A stretch of 42,618 nucleotides of DNA from Terriglobia bacterium (GTDB taxonomy: Bacteria; Acidobacteriota; Thermoanaerobaculia; Thermoanaerobaculales; Thermoanaerobaculaceae): NCBI GenBank assembly GCA_020073245.1, contig JAIQFQ010000033.1:1-42618 (forward strand). The letters are read 5' to 3'. A program made the position numbers and the translations under genes. Position 1 is the first letter of the stretch. Each line of letters opens with the position of its first letter. Shown one piece after another: positions 15,425 through 23,852 of the stretch. The notes under the pieces were generated by a model. That model had not been told where the DNA came from, did no database searches, and worked only from the letters and a program-made list of their open reading frames with translations.

Positions 15425-16591
15425 CTACCACCCGCGCACGGGACGCCACTCGTCGACCACGTCGCAGTCGCGCAGCACCGCGTAGCGGTCGAAGAGCGCC
15501 GCTGCGAGGCACGAGTGGTTCGGAACGATGCGAAAGAGCGACCCGACCGGAAACTGGCCAGCCGTCAGGTCGTGCGGGCAGCGCACGACGCCGTGCTCCT
15601 GTGAGAGCGAGATGATGCGCATTCCGGGCACCGGTTCGCCGGCTGCGGTCAGCACGAGGCCGAAGCCACACCCCGGATCGACGTGCACCGGTCCCGGGTC
15701 CTTGGAAAGCGCGAGCGCTCCCCCGTCCACCAGCAGCTCGCGCCGGCTCGGGTACCTGCCGATGACGCGCACGAGCACAGAGAAAGCGATGTCCTCAAGC
15801 GCGCAGCTGCCGATCGCGACCTGGGTCGCGTCGAAGAAGACGTAGTTGCCGGGGCGCACCTCGGTGACCCCGGCGAGGTCCTCGGCGACGGCCAGCGTCG
15901 GCGTGGAGCCGATGCTGATCTCGTCGACCCGCACGGCGGCGCGACGTAGCCGGCCGGCGAACGCAACCATGACATCGCGCTCGTGTGCCGCTACGGCGCG
16001 GACTTCCTGGGCATCGCGACAACGGTACGACTGTCCCGCGTGTGTCAGGATCCCGCGGAAGTCGAGGTGCGGCGACGACCCCACCCGTCCGGCGAGCGCC
16101 ACGCTGTCGTTCAGCCCGGGGTCCACTCCGGCACGGTGGGCGCCGCAGTCCACCTTGAGGAAGACTGAGAGGCGAATGCCGCGTTCGCGGGCACATTCCT
16201 CAACCGCATCCGCCACCACCGAGTCGTCCAGCAAGAGGCTGAGGCGGTCGAGACGCCGTGATAGGTCGGCCGCCTCCGGGAGTTTGGCCGGTGGGATCGG
16301 CACGGCATAGGTGATGTCGCGGAACCCCCCGGCCGCAAAGAAAGCGGCTTCCGCCAGGGTCGAGACCGTGATCCCGCCGAAGTGCCCCCGCACCTGCAGG
16401 CGCGCCGCCTCGATCGTCTTGTGGGTCTTGACGTGCGGCCGCAGGCGCACCCCCAGGCGCGACGCCCTCTCGCCCATGCGGGATGTGTTGCGCGCGACGA
16501 CATCGAGGTCCACCAGCGCAGCCGGAGTGCCCAGGTCCTCCACACGCACGAGCGCAGGGTACCAGGCCAGGGTGTCCTTCGACGTGGACAC
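15425..16591 (-). CDS. DSD1/D-threonine aldolase-family PLP enzyme (fold type III)
   Basis: 388 residues from the GTG at 16591, which has CCTCC complement (GGAGG) 12 bases upstream; a longer GTG start at 16666 lacks a good site. The N-terminus shows the family pattern LGTPAALVDLDVVARN and RLRPHVKTHKT, with the PLP lysine in HVKTHK. A TIM-barrel half follows, with LKVDCGAHRAGVDP and FRGILTHAGQSY. The C-terminus has EHGVVRCP and the metal-site motif PNHSC. The H-x-C form of that motif is what I recall for D-serine dehydratases, as against D-threonine aldolases, but substrate remains open (D-serine, D-threonine or a beta-hydroxy-D-amino acid). It diverges from the gene at 16817. Confidence 0.75.
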   Translation of the reverse strand: MSTSKDTLAWYPALVRVEDLGTPAALVDLDVVARNTSRMGERASRLGVRLRPHVKTHKTIEAARLQVRGHFGGITVSTLAEAAFFAAGGFRDITYAVPIPPAKLPEAADLSRRLDRLSLLLDDSVVADAVEECARERGIRLSVFLKVDCGAHRAGVDPGLNDSVALAGRVGSSPHLDFRGILTHAGQSYRCRDAQEVRAVAAHERDVMVAFAGRLRRAAVRVDEISIGSTPTLAVAEDLAGVTEVRPGNYVFFDATQVAIGSCALEDIAFSVLVRVIGRYPSRRELLVDGGALALSKDPGPVHVDPGCGFGLVLTAAGEPVPGMRIISLSQEHGVVRCPHDLTAGQFPVGSLFRIVPNHSCLAAALFDRYAVLRDCDVVDEWRPVRGW

Positions 16592-16678
16592 CGAGAACCC
16601 CGTCCTCCACCGGTAGCGTCCGGACTTGTTCAAGGACGGCGAGTGGAATCGCACGGCCTGACGCACTCCGCAAGGCCA

Positions 16679-16696
16679 ATCTCAAATCAGTGAGAT
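16679..16696. promoter_or_regulatory. Inverted repeat upstream of the sigma-54-like promoter
   Basis: ATCTCA and TGAGAT arms separated by six bases, in the divergent region, 24 bp upstream of the -24 element at 16720. It could bind a regulator of either gene. Confidence 0.4.
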
Positions 16697-16719
16697 CAAG
16701 ACTCCCAACTGCGCCGCGT

Positions 16720-16735
16720 TGGCACGGTCTATGCC
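16720..16735 (+). promoter_or_regulatory. Sigma-54-type -24/-12 promoter candidate
   Basis: TGGCACGGTCTATGCC fits the consensus TGGCACR-N4-TTGCW at 13 of the 12 fixed and degenerate positions counted generously; in particular the invariant GG and GC are present at the exact spacing, with A for T and C for W as the two departures. It lies about 80 bp upstream of the secreted protein at 16817, a normal leader length. Confidence 0.5.
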
Positions 16736-16816
16736 TATGACCTGGCCGAGGCGGTGCATGGGCACCGCGGCGAGCGGACCGACGATTCACACCCGCTCCA
16801 CAGGGAGGGACAGAAC

Positions 16817-17410
16817 ATGAAGACCTATCTGCTTCGTCACTCGTGGTTGGTTGGCGCGATAACCCTCAGCCTGCTCTCCGACGCTGCGGTCTGGGCGCAC
16901 ACTACCCCAATCCCGCTGGAGACGACCAAGCAGGTCGGGGCCACCGCGATCGTGTACAAGGGACCCCAGTTGGACCTCGCGCTGTCGTACCGTTTCGCCA
17001 AACAGAACCCAACCGGCAACTGGCTCATGCTGGATACCGTGATGACCGCCGCCGCCGCGCCGCTCGAGGTGCCGCGAGCCTCGATCTCCGTGCGCACGCC
17101 CAACGGCGACGTCGTGCCGCTCGCGACGCAGCAGGCGTTTGGCAAGGCCTACGCCGGGCTTGCGGCCAGTATCGCGCGGGCCAACGCCTTCCGGGAACCG
17201 ATGGGATACCTACTCCCGCAACGGCCCAGGCGAATGGACTACTTCTCCGAGCCCGCGCGCCGGTTGGCGTTCCCGTCGATCTGGCTGGATGAGTGGCACA
17301 ACACGTACGGGCGGCTCTATTTCGAGTTGCCGGGAGGCGTTCAGAAAGGGGACTACGAACTCCTGATCAGCTTGCCCGAGAGCCACGTCACGATCCCGTT
17401 CGCGATCTGA
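16817..17410 (+). CDS. Small secreted protein of unknown function
   Basis: 197 residues. The ATG has GGGAGGG ten bases upstream. A signal-peptide-like N-terminus (LVGAITLSLLSDAAVWA) suggests export. The rest is a beta-rich globular sequence with LSYRFAKQNPTGNWLMLDTVMTA, a central stretch on 'RTPNGDVVPLATQQAFGKAY', and an ending YFELPGGVQKGDYELLISLP that resembles a final beta-sandwich strand pair. I do not recognise the family. A sigma-54-like promoter and an inverted repeat precede it, and a strong hairpin follows, so it is probably a single-gene transcript. Confidence 0.75.
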   Translation: MKTYLLRHSWLVGAITLSLLSDAAVWAHTTPIPLETTKQVGATAIVYKGPQLDLALSYRFAKQNPTGNWLMLDTVMTAAAAPLEVPRASISVRTPNGDVVPLATQQAFGKAYAGLAASIARANAFREPMGYLLPQRPRRMDYFSEPARRLAFPSIWLDEWHNTYGRLYFELPGGVQKGDYELLISLPESHVTIPFAI

Positions 17411-17430
17411 CTGCCCGTGTCCCCACGGCG

Positions 17431-17463
17431 AGGCCGGAGCCGCCGTCAACGGCCCTCCGGCCT
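17431..17463 (+). terminator. Strong hairpin after the small secreted protein
   Basis: AGGCCGGA (17431-17438) pairs perfectly with TCCGGCCT (17456-17463), with a second small GCCG/CGGC stem inside the loop. It is followed by TCGCTTTCTT, only partly T-rich, 20 bp after the stop codon. Confidence 0.55.
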
Positions 17464-17630
17464 TCGCTTTCTTCGTCAGGGTCTCGCCGTGCACCCCCCC
17501 GCTCACCTCCCTCGAACCTCGGGTGCCTGCCGCCGGACGCGCTGAGTCCCGACGCTTTGTGACAGCAATCGTTCCATCACTCTTCGGTCGCGTGGCGGCA
17601 TCGTTCCCGGTGCTACTCTGCGGGCGGGAG

Positions 17631-19514
17631 ATGTCGCGAACGCTGCTGGACCATCGAGAGGGAGGCACGGGGGCAAGGGCCGCTGGTGCATTGGCCGGAC
17701 TCGAGGCCGGTGTGCTTATTGCGGTGGCTGATGCCGCTCTGGTCCTCGTCTATGAGCCGCATCACGTATTGTTCCCGAGCGGAGCCAGGGTGCTGTTCGT
17801 AGCGCTCCTGGTCTACCCGGTCCTGGCGGCAGCCGCCGGCTTTGTGACAGTGTGGGCGGTGACGGCCGCGACGCGCCGCAGGTCCCCGGCAGAGTTCCCC
17901 ATCGGACGGATTCGCGGTGCGTCCTCGGGAGCCGCCGCGCTGTTCGCCGGTGTGTCCTGGGTCGGACACTACGGAGCCCGCGTGGCGTCTCCCAACCTGC
18001 CCCTGGCAGCTGCGCTTGTGCTGGCGGCCACCGTGCTGGCGGTGGCGCTGGGCACCAGGTTCGCCGGCCGTCGCCATCGAGGTCGACGCGCCATACAAGG
18101 TCGGGCCCTCGCGTGGCTCGCGCTGACGACGATCTGCGGCGGCGTCTCGCTTCTGCCGCCCGGACCGCAGACGCGCGCGCGGACCGGGGGAGGTGTGGTC
18201 ATCCTGATCACGGCGGACACGCTCCGCGCCGACGCACTCGGGTGCTACGGGAACTCAGGCGCGTCCACGCCGAACATCGATCTTCTTGCTGCCGATGGCA
18301 CGCGCTTCGCGAACGCCGTGGCGCAATCTTCATGGACGCTCGCTGGCCACGCGTCGATCATGACCGGCCTCACCGTTGGACAGCATGGGGCCGACGCCGC
18401 GACGATGCACCTGGAGTCGGACCGCACGACGATCGCCACGATCCTCGCCCACCGAGGCTACCGCACGGCCGCCATCGTCAGCTCGTTCTTCACCGGCTGG
18501 AGGTTCGGCCTCGGGCAGGGTTTCGAACTGTTCGACGACGAGATGTCCCCGCGCTGGCTAGGGCTCAGGGTTTGCACCCTGGCCCGCCGGCTCGGCATCG
18601 CACCGCGAGCGTGGCTCCCGGCGGAAGAGCGCCGGGCGGCTTCCGTCGACAATGTCGCGGTTCGCCTCTTGCGGCGTTACGGTGACGGCCCTCTCTTCAT
18701 GTGGCTTCACTACTTCGATCCGCACACCGACTACGACCCTCCGGCGCCTTTCGCAGCCGCTGCCAGGAGGTCCTACCAAGGCGCCTTCGATGGCACCGTC
18801 GGCCCGATCCACGATGTCAACCGCGGCCTACGGCGCATCGCTCCTGAAGACGTGCGCCATCTCCGCGACCTCTACGACGGCGAGGTCGCCTACCTCGACT
18901 CCGAGATCGGGAGACTGCGTTCCGCAATTGATCGGCTCGGCCTCGCAGACCGGACCGCGATCGTGCTGACCGCCGATCACGGCGAGGCATTCCTCGAGCA
19001 CGGGACCCTCTCGCACGTCAGTCTCTACCAGGAGATTCTCCACGTGCCGCTGCTGATATGGAGCCGCGGTGTCGTCCCGGCGGGTGCCGTCGTGACGTCT
19101 ACGGTCCGACAGATGGACGTCGCCCCCACGCTCGCCGAGCTGGCGGGGGTCCCGTGGGACGTTTCCGCCAGCCGGGCCGCAAGCCTCGTTCCGGTCGCTC
19201 GCGGCGTCGGAGAAACCGACCGGGCTGCGCGAGCCGACCGCGAGGTAGGTGGGCTCGTCGAGCCGATCAAGGGCGAGCAGCACGCCCTGGTGGAGTGGCC
19301 CTGGAAGCTGATCACCAGCACCAACGCCCCGCCCGAGCTCTACAATCTGGCCGCGGACCCAAGCGAGCGCGTCAACCTCGCTTCCACCATCCAGGACCGG
19401 GCCCGGGCAATGGCGACCGTGCTCGACGCCGAGCCGAGCCCGACGCATACCGCACCCCGCCGCCCGAATGAATGGCTGCTGCGGACCCTGCGGTCGCTCG
19501 GATACGCCCAGTAG
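17631..19514 (+). CDS. Membrane sulfatase/phosphotransferase-superfamily protein
   Basis: 627 residues from the ATG at 17631. About five transmembrane helices occupy residues 20-180, then comes an alkaline-phosphatase-type catalytic domain outside the membrane: metal ligand Asp196 in ITADTLRADALGCYG, a nucleophile loop SSWTLAGHASIMTGL with Thr236, and Asp449-His450 in LTADHGEAFLEHG. Arylsulfatases carry C-x-P-x-R here, with the Cys turned to formylglycine; this protein has no such Cys or Ser motif, and Thr at this place resembles lipid-headgroup phosphotransferases (EptA/LtaS kind). The ending PPELYNLAADPSERVNLA is normal for the sulfatase family. It lies tail-to-tail, 8 bp from a glycosyltransferase operon. 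Activity could be phospho-transfer or hydrolysis on a surface lipid or glycan. Confidence 0.8.
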   Translation: MSRTLLDHREGGTGARAAGALAGLEAGVLIAVADAALVLVYEPHHVLFPSGARVLFVALLVYPVLAAAAGFVTVWAVTAATRRRSPAEFPIGRIRGASSGAAALFAGVSWVGHYGARVASPNLPLAAALVLAATVLAVALGTRFAGRRHRGRRAIQGRALAWLALTTICGGVSLLPPGPQTRARTGGGVVILITADTLRADALGCYGNSGASTPNIDLLAADGTRFANAVAQSSWTLAGHASIMTGLTVGQHGADAATMHLESDRTTIATILAHRGYRTAAIVSSFFTGWRFGLGQGFELFDDEMSPRWLGLRVCTLARRLGIAPRAWLPAEERRAASVDNVAVRLLRRYGDGPLFMWLHYFDPHTDYDPPAPFAAAARRSYQGAFDGTVGPIHDVNRGLRRIAPEDVRHLRDLYDGEVAYLDSEIGRLRSAIDRLGLADRTAIVLTADHGEAFLEHGTLSHVSLYQEILHVPLLIWSRGVVPAGAVVTSTVRQMDVAPTLAELAGVPWDVSASRAASLVPVARGVGETDRAARADREVGGLVEPIKGEQHALVEWPWKLITSTNAPPELYNLAADPSERVNLASTIQDRARAMATVLDAEPSPTHTAPRRPNEWLLRTLRSLGYAQ

Positions 19515-19522
19515 CCCACCGC

Positions 19523-20608
19523 TCAGACGTTGTCGTGGACGACCGCCCTGAAGGCGGCCGCCAGCTGGGCACCGATTACGTCGAGGCCGAAGTGGCGCCG
19601 CGCCACCTCTCTTCCATCGTGGCCGAGTCGGGCGCGCAACGATGGATCACGCCACAGGGCATCGAGAGCCTCGTACCATCCGTCCGCGGTCTCGGCCGCG
19701 AACCCGACTTTCCCCAGGGCTAACACCTCACGGTTGGCGCCAACCGGCGACACCACCACGGGGACGCCGGCCGCCATGAACTGCAGCATCTTCAGCGCGC
19801 ACTTCCCGCGGGCCCAGTCGTCGTCCACGAGAGGCATCAGCCCCACGTCCACCTGCGAGAAGAAGTCACCCTCGACGGCAGGGCTCCAGAGCCGGAATCT
19901 CACCCTGTCCGGCGGCAGCCCCTGGAGTCCCGGGGGGCGGTCGGCCACAACCAGAAGCTCCGCGTCGTGCCCGACGAGGAACCTCGCCAGCACGTCTTCG
20001 ATGCTCGAGAGGTAGCCCGAGCTCCAGCTCGTTCCGATCCAGCCAAGCACGAACGGCCGTGCCTCACCGCCGCGCTCGCGCACCGGCCGAGAGGGAAGGG
20101 TGACCGCCGTGGGGATCACGCGGATGTCCCTGGCGTACGGTCGGAACCAATCCGCGATATACGAGTTGCCGGCGATGACCATGTCCGCCCGACGCGCGGT
20201 GGCTATCGCGGCCGCCCGCCCGAACGGCGACAGCAGCCAGATCGCGTCATCGACGTCGAAGACCACTGGCCGCTTCAGCAGCGGCTCCAGCGTGGGCCAG
20301 CCGGCCACCAGGCCGCGCTCGAGCCACGTCAGATCCCCGTGCCAGCTGGAAACGATCCCGGGGAGGCGCGCGGCGATCTTCACTCCCTGCCAGGCGGCGT
20401 ACACGGGAGGCACCCAGGCAAGCCGGAACCCGACCGGGAGGCCGGGCAAGCCGGCATGTCGCGAAACGGCGGGAACGCACTCGTGGACCGTGATCCCGGC
20501 CGCCTCGAGGTTCGCGATGTGCTGCCGCACGCGAAACCGTGCCGGCGGTTCGTCCAACCCGCCGGTAAGAGCGACGACCTTGATCCGCCGCGGAGCCGAG
20601 CCGTTCAC
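19523..20608 (-). CDS. Glycosyltransferase, GT-B fold (GT1/GT4 type)
   Basis: 361 residues. The GTG at 20608 overlaps the stop of the upstream methyltransferase by 4 bp (GTGA). The N-terminal half has LTGGLDEPPARFRVRQHIANLEAAG, a start typical for sugar transferases that act in polymer assembly; VVFDVDDAIWLLSP is the usual linker stretch. The C-terminal half has PFVLGWIGTSWSSGYL and KMLQFMAAGVPVVVSPVGANREV, a GT4-type nucleotide-sugar site. No transmembrane segments. Last gene of the four-gene glycan operon; donor and acceptor unknown. Confidence 0.85.
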   Translation of the reverse strand: MNGSAPRRIKVVALTGGLDEPPARFRVRQHIANLEAAGITVHECVPAVSRHAGLPGLPVGFRLAWVPPVYAAWQGVKIAARLPGIVSSWHGDLTWLERGLVAGWPTLEPLLKRPVVFDVDDAIWLLSPFGRAAAIATARRADMVIAGNSYIADWFRPYARDIRVIPTAVTLPSRPVRERGGEARPFVLGWIGTSWSSGYLSSIEDVLARFLVGHDAELLVVADRPPGLQGLPPDRVRFRLWSPAVEGDFFSQVDVGLMPLVDDDWARGKCALKMLQFMAAGVPVVVSPVGANREVLALGKVGFAAETADGWYEALDALWRDPSLRARLGHDGREVARRHFGLDVIGAQLAAAFRAVVHDNV

Positions 20609-21324
20609 TTGACGGCCACCACCGACCAGCCCAGCGGGTCGCTCCGCACGGTATCCAGCCGATCGACGAGCAGCAACGCCGCCTGCATCAGGCGCACGAG
20701 CACCAGGAGAAGGTACCGAACGGGCAGCAGGGCGGCCCCGAGAGGATTGAACTGCCCGCTGCGCAGGCCGGAGCCCGGGATGATCGAAAGTGTTCGAGGC
20801 AGCTCGTACGCCATGCGGGTGAACATCCCGCCCAACGGCGCAATGGAGATCTCCCTGAAGCCCGCGCGCTCGAGCAGAACCCGCAGGCCAAAGGAGGTAT
20901 ACCGGAAGTAGTCGTGAGGGGTCTGATGCTCTGCCTGTGCCATCGGCGCGGTGAGGAAGAGCCTGCCACCTGGCGCAAGCACACGGCGCAACTCGGGAAG
21001 ATCCTCCCAGGGCCGCGGGAGATGCTCGAGAACCTGAGTGCAGAGGACCGCTCCGAAGACGCCGTCCGCAAACGGAAGCCGCCCGAGCGGCGCGACGCAG
21101 TCGAGGTTCCGCAGCCGCCAGAGGGGGTTCCCCACCCCGAGGTCCACCCCCACGTAGTGGCAGTGGCCGAACAAGCGTTTGTACGCGCACTCGCCAGCGC
21201 CCGCGTCGAGCAGCAACGTTCCAGCCGGCATCGAAGCCGCGGCCGACCGGACAAACCGGTTGATGTGCCAGCGACCGGTGTCGGTGAGGCGCGATGCGCG
21301 TGAAAAGTCCTCCGTCAATCGCAT
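20605..21324 (-). CDS. Class I SAM-dependent methyltransferase
   Basis: 239 residues from the ATG at 21324, which has GGGGAG eight bases upstream; a GTG at 21468 overlapping the previous stop would add 48 residues of poor protein character. The SAM site is LLLDAGAGECAYKRLFG, followed by VGVDLG, then the helper motif LCTQVLEHLPRPWEDLPELRRVLAPGGRLFLTAP, as in Methyltransf_11/UbiE-like enzymes. HDYFRYTSFGLRVLLERAGF is common in methyltransferases of polysaccharide clusters. The last ~60 residues contain a hydrophobic stretch (LLPVRYLLLVLVRLMQAALLLV), suggesting membrane association. It probably methylates the glycan or its lipid carrier. Confidence 0.85.
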   Translation of the reverse strand: MRLTEDFSRASRLTDTGRWHINRFVRSAAASMPAGTLLLDAGAGECAYKRLFGHCHYVGVDLGVGNPLWRLRNLDCVAPLGRLPFADGVFGAVLCTQVLEHLPRPWEDLPELRRVLAPGGRLFLTAPMAQAEHQTPHDYFRYTSFGLRVLLERAGFREISIAPLGGMFTRMAYELPRTLSIIPGSGLRSGQFNPLGAALLPVRYLLLVLVRLMQAALLLVDRLDTVRSDPLGWSVVAVK

Positions 21325-21454
21325 CGCGTCACTCCCCCAACTCTCTCCGGCACCGGTGCCCCTGTGAGGAAGACCGCGGGCGACGATGTCCAGCGTTCCC
21401 GAGCCATCCCAACCGAGCACACCGAGATCACAAAGCGGAACAGCTTGACCGGCC

Positions 21455-22588
21455 TCATCGGGGTTCACTCCGTTTGGTGACGCACCGGCGCGCAGCCAAC
21501 GCGCGGTACTCGTCGAGGTAGATCGCGGTCAGCCGCTCCGGAGAATGGTCGCGGCGGACACGCGCCCATGCCGCCGCGCCGTCGAACACAGACCGGGACG
21601 CGAGCAGGAGGCTCTCGGCCAGTGCCCGGCTGTCCCCGGGAGGGATCACGATGCCGGTCGCGGGCTCCGACACGAGCCCGGCCATCTCTCCCACCGACGT
21701 GACCACGGCCGGAAGCCCGCGGGCCATTCCTTCGAGCAATACCATGGGCTGGCTGTCGCGGCGGGATGGCACCACCAGCAGCTCCGCGGCGTCGAGCACG
21801 CTCGTGACGTCGGTGAGCCAGCCCGTAAAGGACACCACCGCCGCGAGACCAAGGCGCGCCGTGCGCTTTTCGAGCTCACGGCGCTGAGAGCCGTCTCCTA
21901 CGATCGTCAGGCGCAGGTCCGGAACCGAGTCGACGCATGTGCGGAGCGCATCAAGGAGCAGATCGAAACCCTTCTCCGGTTCGAGCCTCCCCACGGCGAC
22001 GAGCCGACGTGGACTCGCGATCTCGCCGCGAGGGGGCTCGGGCGGGACCGGGACGGCGTTGGGAACGAGGCGAACGACGCTCCGTGGGCCGAGTGAAGCG
22101 GCCAGGGCTTCCGATACGGCGAACACTCTCGCCGCATATCGCAGCGCAATCCGGTCCACCTTTCCGTAGAGACGCAAGCGGGGCGTCTCGAACGCGAACC
22201 CGTGGCGCGTTGCGACCCAGGGGAGACGCAAGCGCGCAGACGCGAGCATCGCGAACACATCGCTCTTGTAGTCCCAGGCATGCAGAACCGCCGCCCCGAT
22301 CTCGCGGCCGATCGCGGCCAACCGCACAGCGATCCGGGGATCGAACCGGAACGCTCCCTGAACGCGGTGCAGCCGAACCGTCGTCGGGGAACAGAGCGAC
22401 CGGAGCAACGGCCAGTCCGTGCGACCGTCGTCGAGGATCGCCAGATGAAGCTCGCCGCCCGTGGCCTGCAGGCCGATCGCGAGGTTGACCAGCGCGCGGT
22501 CGATTCCCCCGACCCGGGCCGAGCCCATCCGAACGTGCAGCGCAATCGGGGCTCGGCAGTCGCCCGAGTCAGCCGCGCCGGGGATCAC
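21455..22588 (-). CDS. GT4-family glycosyltransferase
   Basis: 377 residues from GTG at 22588, which overlaps the stop of the upstream GT2 gene by 4 bp. The N-terminus HVRMGSARVGGIDRALVNLA is the glycine-rich GT4 start. The C-terminal domain contains RLVAVGRLEPEKGFDLLLDAL, TIVGDGSQRRELE, VSFTGWLTDV and the retaining E-x7-E motif in PSRRDSQPMVLLEGMARGLPAVVTSVGE. Cytoplasmic. The open frame continues far upstream of the chosen start over the GT2 gene, but that part is without protein character. Second gene of the glycan operon. Confidence 0.9.
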   Translation of the reverse strand: MIPGAADSGDCRAPIALHVRMGSARVGGIDRALVNLAIGLQATGGELHLAILDDGRTDWPLLRSLCSPTTVRLHRVQGAFRFDPRIAVRLAAIGREIGAAVLHAWDYKSDVFAMLASARLRLPWVATRHGFAFETPRLRLYGKVDRIALRYAARVFAVSEALAASLGPRSVVRLVPNAVPVPPEPPRGEIASPRRLVAVGRLEPEKGFDLLLDALRTCVDSVPDLRLTIVGDGSQRRELEKRTARLGLAAVVSFTGWLTDVTSVLDAAELLVVPSRRDSQPMVLLEGMARGLPAVVTSVGEMAGLVSEPATGIVIPPGDSRALAESLLLASRSVFDGAAAWARVRRDHSPERLTAIYLDEYRALAARRCVTKRSEPR

Positions 22589-23589
22589 TTCTGCTCCAGC
22601 CCACCGCTCGGGCGACCTTCTGGCCGGGGTCCGGTAAGCAGCCGGCGCACGAGAGCCGCCAGGCGAGCAAGGTAGTAGGTCTGATACAACGCGATGGCAC
22701 AGAAAGGCCGGTAGACCTTCCGGTTCCGCCAGCTGCGATACACCACGCTGCCGATGGGCACTGCAAACCACAGGAGCAGAAGCGTGAGGAAGCGGATCGT
22801 ACCCAACCAGGGCGCCGCCACCAGCTGACCCAGGCCAAGCCCGATCAAGGCCACGTGCAGGTACATCGCCAGGGTCGGCCTGCTCGCTTTCCAGAAACCA
22901 CGCACGCCAAACGCTCCCCGCGCTCGCCACGCCTCCTTGCGCCAGAAGCCTTTCAGTGATTCCGGGTTGTCCAGGTGCGTCACGGCCAGGCGGTGCGACT
23001 CCCAGAGCCGGCATCCCGCCTCTCTCAGGCGAACGCACAGCTCGACGTCCTCCTGCGTCTCCAAAGTCTCGTCGAAGCCGCCCACGCTCTCGAACAACGT
23101 CCTCCCCAGGGTGAGATTCGCGCCGCAGAGCCACGGACGGTAGCCGTCCTGCGCCGACGCATGGATGCGATCCCAGACCTCCGTGACCCAGGGCGTGCCC
23201 GGCGGCAGCGTCACCTTGCATCCGACGGCCTCGGCCGGGATCGTGCCCAAAACCTCGGTCACACGCTCGAGGTAGTCCGAGGGCACGACGCAATCGGCAT
23301 CCACGAAGCACAGGTGCGAGCCGCTGGCGAGAGCCGCACCTTCGTTGCGGGCGGCGGCGATCGTCCCTCGTGCGGAGCTCACCAAGACCTCCGGCCCGGG
23401 GCTGGCCGAGGTGAGGATCTCCGAACTGCCGTCCGTCGAACAATGGTCGACCACGATCAGCTCCGCGTCGCCATACGTCCGGACCGCCGCGGCCAGCGAC
23501 TGCACCACGACCGGCAGGAACGGCGCCTTGTTGAACACCGGCACCACGACCGAGAACCGCGGTCGGCCGGCGGCCAGCGGAGCGGTCAT
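22585..23589 (-). CDS. GT2-family glycosyltransferase with C-terminal membrane helices
   Basis: 334 residues from ATG at 23589. The GT-A fold shows FSVVVPVFNKAPFL, the UDP-binding VVDHCSTDGS, the D-x-D-like FVDADCVVP, and a GGFDETLETQEDVELCVRLREAG acceptor/base motif (ED). Two hydrophobic segments follow (YLHVALIGLGLGQLVAAPWLG and FLTLLLLWFAVPIGSVVY), so it is inner-membrane bound and may start the glycan on a lipid carrier or act on it. First gene of the operon, about 55 bp behind a good sigma-70 promoter. Confidence 0.9.
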   Translation of the reverse strand: MTAPLAAGRPRFSVVVPVFNKAPFLPVVVQSLAAAVRTYGDAELIVVDHCSTDGSSEILTSASPGPEVLVSSARGTIAAARNEGAALASGSHLCFVDADCVVPSDYLERVTEVLGTIPAEAVGCKVTLPPGTPWVTEVWDRIHASAQDGYRPWLCGANLTLGRTLFESVGGFDETLETQEDVELCVRLREAGCRLWESHRLAVTHLDNPESLKGFWRKEAWRARGAFGVRGFWKASRPTLAMYLHVALIGLGLGQLVAAPWLGTIRFLTLLLLWFAVPIGSVVYRSWRNRKVYRPFCAIALYQTYYLARLAALVRRLLTGPRPEGRPSGGLEQK

Positions 23590-23650
23590 GGTCCCATCGC
23601 CGAGATCAAGGGCGAGGACGCGGAGGCGAGGTCGGGGGCCACCCGGTCGA

Positions 23651-23678
23651 ATTGTAGTGGCACGACCTGAACGGTCAA
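23651..23678 (-). promoter_or_regulatory. Sigma-70 promoter of the glycosyltransferase operon
   Basis: On the minus strand: -35 TTGACC (23678-23673), 16-bp spacer, -10 TACAAT (23656-23651). Transcription would start near 23644 and give a leader of about 55 nt before the GT2 start codon. It is the best promoter match in the window. Confidence 0.6.
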
Positions 23679-23852
23679 GCCAGCCGGTCGTCTCGGGATC
23701 AAGCACTGGTGGCCCGGCTCGACGCCTGCGCTCGGAACCGACCGGGTCACGGGTCCGCAGGTCCCGGTCAGTCCGCTTCGAACCCTCCCCTGTGATCTGC
23801 TTTGACTCTTCTCACTCCTCCGGTGACGGACCCGGCCCCAACGCGGCGAGCC

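Noticed and set aside
18208..18360. True arylsulfatase call
   Set aside because: No C/S-x-P-x-R formylglycine motif at the expected loop; the position holds SSWTLAGH.
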